Shown: positions 34,841 through 36,196 of the stretch, piece after piece
How positions within the stretch are numbered: position 1 is the stretch's first letter
Layout of the letters: each line of letters starts with the position of its first letter
DNA from: Mariprofundaceae bacterium
Lineage (GTDB): Bacteria > Pseudomonadota > Zetaproteobacteria > Mariprofundales > Mariprofundaceae
NCBI GenBank assembly: GCA_027018935.1
Contig: JALUXZ010000222.1
Span: 1-36,196, forward strand
Length of the DNA: 36,196 nucleotides
Direction: 5' to 3'
Program-made: the position numbers and the translations under genes
Notes under the pieces: generated by a model
What the model was told of the DNA's origin: nothing
Database searches by the model: none
What the model saw: the letters and a program-made list of their open reading frames with translations, nothing else

Positions 34841-36042
34841 GCTTCCCTCTTGAAAATATTGGCAACTATGTTGAAAAAGTCGCTACATGGAACCCAAAGC
34901 AAAGTATCTCCGAAGATAGCTTCCTTTACATAGATTTAAGCTCTGTTGATAAGGATGCGAAGACAATACCCATCGAAGAAGTTCAAGAAGTTCTTTCATC
35001 AGATGCACCAAGCCGAGCTAGGCAGTTGGTAGAAGGTTCGGATATATTAGTGTCGACAGTGAGACCTAATTTGAATGGTGTTGCGATTATTCCAAAGCAA
35101 TTAAGTGGGGCAACAGCATCTACAGGCTACTGTGTTTTGAGAGCAAAGGCACAATCATTAGATTCAAAATATTTATTTTACTGGGTTCAATCTCACTTAT
35201 TTGTAAATGATATGGTTAGGAAAGCATCAGGAGCAAACTATCCTGCCGTTTCAGATAAAATTATTAAGCAAAGTAACATCCCACTCCCACCCCTAGAAGA
35301 GCAAAAAAAGATTGCTGCGATATTGGATGCGGCGGATGCGCTGCGGCAAAAAGATGCGCAACTTATCGACAAATACAACGCCCTCAGCCAATCCCTGTTT
35401 TTGGATATGTTTGGTGACCCTGTAACCAATCCGATGGGGTGGGAGAAAATGCAGTTAGGGTTAATATGTAAACTTCAGGGCGGATTCTCATTTAAAAGCT
35501 CAGACTTCATTGATGATGGAGTTAAATTAGTCAAAATTGCTAATGTTCATTTTCAAAATCTAGATTGGTCTGAGGTTGATATGCTACCCAATAGCTACCT
35601 TGATAAATATCCAGACTTTGCATTAAAGACTGGGGATATATTGATGGCACTTACACGTCCTATTATTAAATCTCTAGATTCAGTAAAGGCAATAACAGTC
35701 AAAGCGGACGACCTGCCAGCATTATTAAATCAACGTGTAGCAAGGTTTAAGCCTAATAAGAATAAAATTAACAATGTGTATTTGATGAGGGTAATTTACA
35801 GCGACTATTTTAAAAATAAGGTAGCCAAATATTCTTCAACTTCATTACAGCCGAATGTTAGCAATAAGCAAATAGAAGCAACTGAAATGCTTGTTCCTCC
35901 AATCACCCTACAAAACCAATTCGCCGAGCGTATCCAGCATATCGAAGCGCAAAAGCAGCAAGCGCAAGCCGCCCTGCAAAAGTCCGATGATTTGTTTAAC
36001 AGCTTATTGCAGCGTGCCTTTAAAGGTGAATTAACGGCATAA
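34837..36042 (+). CDS. hsdS: Type I restriction-modification specificity subunit HsdS
   Basis: DNA-recognition subunit with two target recognition domains (about 1-147 and 196-355) separated by conserved helical spacers: IPLPPLEEQKKIAAILDAADALRQK, ending LFLDMFGDP, and a second C-terminal copy from VPPITLQNQFAERIQHIEAQKQQAQ to SLLQRAFKGELTA. The GTG at 34837 overlaps the hsdM stop. The second recognition domain is visibly more AT-rich than the spacers, as expected for domains exchanged between systems. The gene ends 32 bases before a probable transposon end; hsdR is not in view. Confidence 0.95.
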   Translation: MSFPLENIGNYVEKVATWNPKQSISEDSFLYIDLSSVDKDAKTIPIEEVQEVLSSDAPSRARQLVEGSDILVSTVRPNLNGVAIIPKQLSGATASTGYCVLRAKAQSLDSKYLFYWVQSHLFVNDMVRKASGANYPAVSDKIIKQSNIPLPPLEEQKKIAAILDAADALRQKDAQLIDKYNALSQSLFLDMFGDPVTNPMGWEKMQLGLICKLQGGFSFKSSDFIDDGVKLVKIANVHFQNLDWSEVDMLPNSYLDKYPDFALKTGDILMALTRPIIKSLDSVKAITVKADDLPALLNQRVARFKPNKNKINNVYLMRVIYSDYFKNKVAKYSSTSLQPNVSNKQIEATEMLVPPITLQNQFAERIQHIEAQKQQAQAALQKSDDLFNSLLQRAFKGELTA

Positions 36043-36074
36043 CCAAGCCCAGAACCTGAGCGAACACGCCTACA

Positions 36075-36168
36075 TGTTTACAGTTAGACGACCTTGAACT
36101 TTACAATTGGACGATGTTTAACTTTACAATTGGACGACGCTAAGGTTTACTATCAGACGATATGAATA
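36075..36168 (+). mobile_element. Probable left end of a Tn7/Tn5053-type transposon (four 23-bp-period repeats)
   Basis: From TGTTTACAGTTAGACGACC there are four direct repeats beginning at 36077, 36100, 36123 and 36146, exactly 23 bases apart. The conserved part is TTTACAATTGGACGA (the first reads TTTACAGTTAGACGA and the fourth TTTACTATCAGACGA). A terminal TGT with regularly spaced short repeats is the layout of TnsB/TniA transposase binding sites, and CAGxxAGACGAC resembles the Tn5053/Tn402 terminus TTTCAGAAGACGAC. No transposase gene is visible because the window ends 28 bases later. Alternatives are plasmid-like iterons or a simple tandem repeat. Confidence 0.5.
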
Positions 36169-36196
36169 GCATGACTTATATTAGGCACATAAAGCC

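Noticed and set aside
36077-36168. CRISPR array
   Set aside because: The repeats recur every 23 bases with no room for spacers, and adjacent units diverge. The pattern fits transposase binding sites or iterons better.
1-36196. tRNA or rRNA genes
   Set aside because: I saw no TPsiC-arm plus CCA-like acceptor pattern and no rRNA-like stretch by eye; a covariance-model scan was not possible, so a missed tRNA cannot be excluded.

Overview
The window looks like chromosomal DNA of a proteobacterium of moderate to low GC. It carries proteobacterial-type heme genes (hemD-hemB-hemX-hemY, hemE), an aroQ-accB-accC operon, a DUF4390-ntrY-ntrX-trkA-trkH operon and a NodT/HlyD-type exporter. The DUF4390-ntrYX-trkAH order is familiar from Betaproteobacteria and related deep proteobacterial lineages. 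My impression is of an iron-oxidiser-like (zetaproteobacterial or similar) genome, but the sequence alone does not prove this and no rRNA gene is present.

Layout. 1-304: repeat debris, with a palindromic element of family A sitting inside a family B element. 305-1906: a PpiD-like periplasmic chaperone without its parvulin domain. 1954-5277 (-): a large hybrid sensor histidine kinase. 5278-5790: a tandem pair of A elements and a terminator. 5791-7937 (-): thiS-thiG-hemE. 8055-10783 (+): TPR protein-aroQ-accB-accC. 10784-14452: three B elements surrounding a NERD-like membrane protein and recQ (-). 14453-18766 (+): a heme operon, hemD-hemB-hemX-hemY-Rieske protein. 18767-19043: another A element. 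19044-24186 (-): a tightly overlapping operon encoding a TetR regulator, HlyD-type adaptor, MacB/DevC-like permease, ABC ATPase and NodT outer-membrane lipoprotein. 24366-31352 (-): DUF4390-ntrY-ntrX-trkA-trkH, coupling a two-component system to potassium uptake. 31419-36042 (+): uup (ABC-F ATPase) overlapping a type I restriction-modification pair, hsdM-hsdS. 36075-36196: four 23-bp-period repeats that resemble the end of a Tn7/Tn5053-type transposon running out of the window.

The most unusual feature is a set of about 160-bp, non-coding, near-palindromic repeats in two families. Family A has ends GGAGGTGCTG and apparent 4-bp target duplications CTAG or CTTG. Family B has ends GGGCACCTCGAAAAA and duplications TATA or CATA, and every full copy is exactly 161 bp. 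Although the ends and target sites differ, both families share a related central palindrome around ATAGCATCGCTATTG, and that core also occurs alone downstream of trkH. This suggests MITE-like elements, or a functional hairpin cassette that has acquired two different sets of mobile ends.

Other points for a second look are the precise loss of the parvulin domain in the PpiD-like protein, a GAFPGA (not GAFTGA) sigma54-contact loop in NtrX, a 16-bp-arm palindrome that covers the tetR ribosome binding site, a NERD-like protein lacking the usual catalytic residues, and hsdMS translationally coupled to uup with no hsdR before a probable transposon end.
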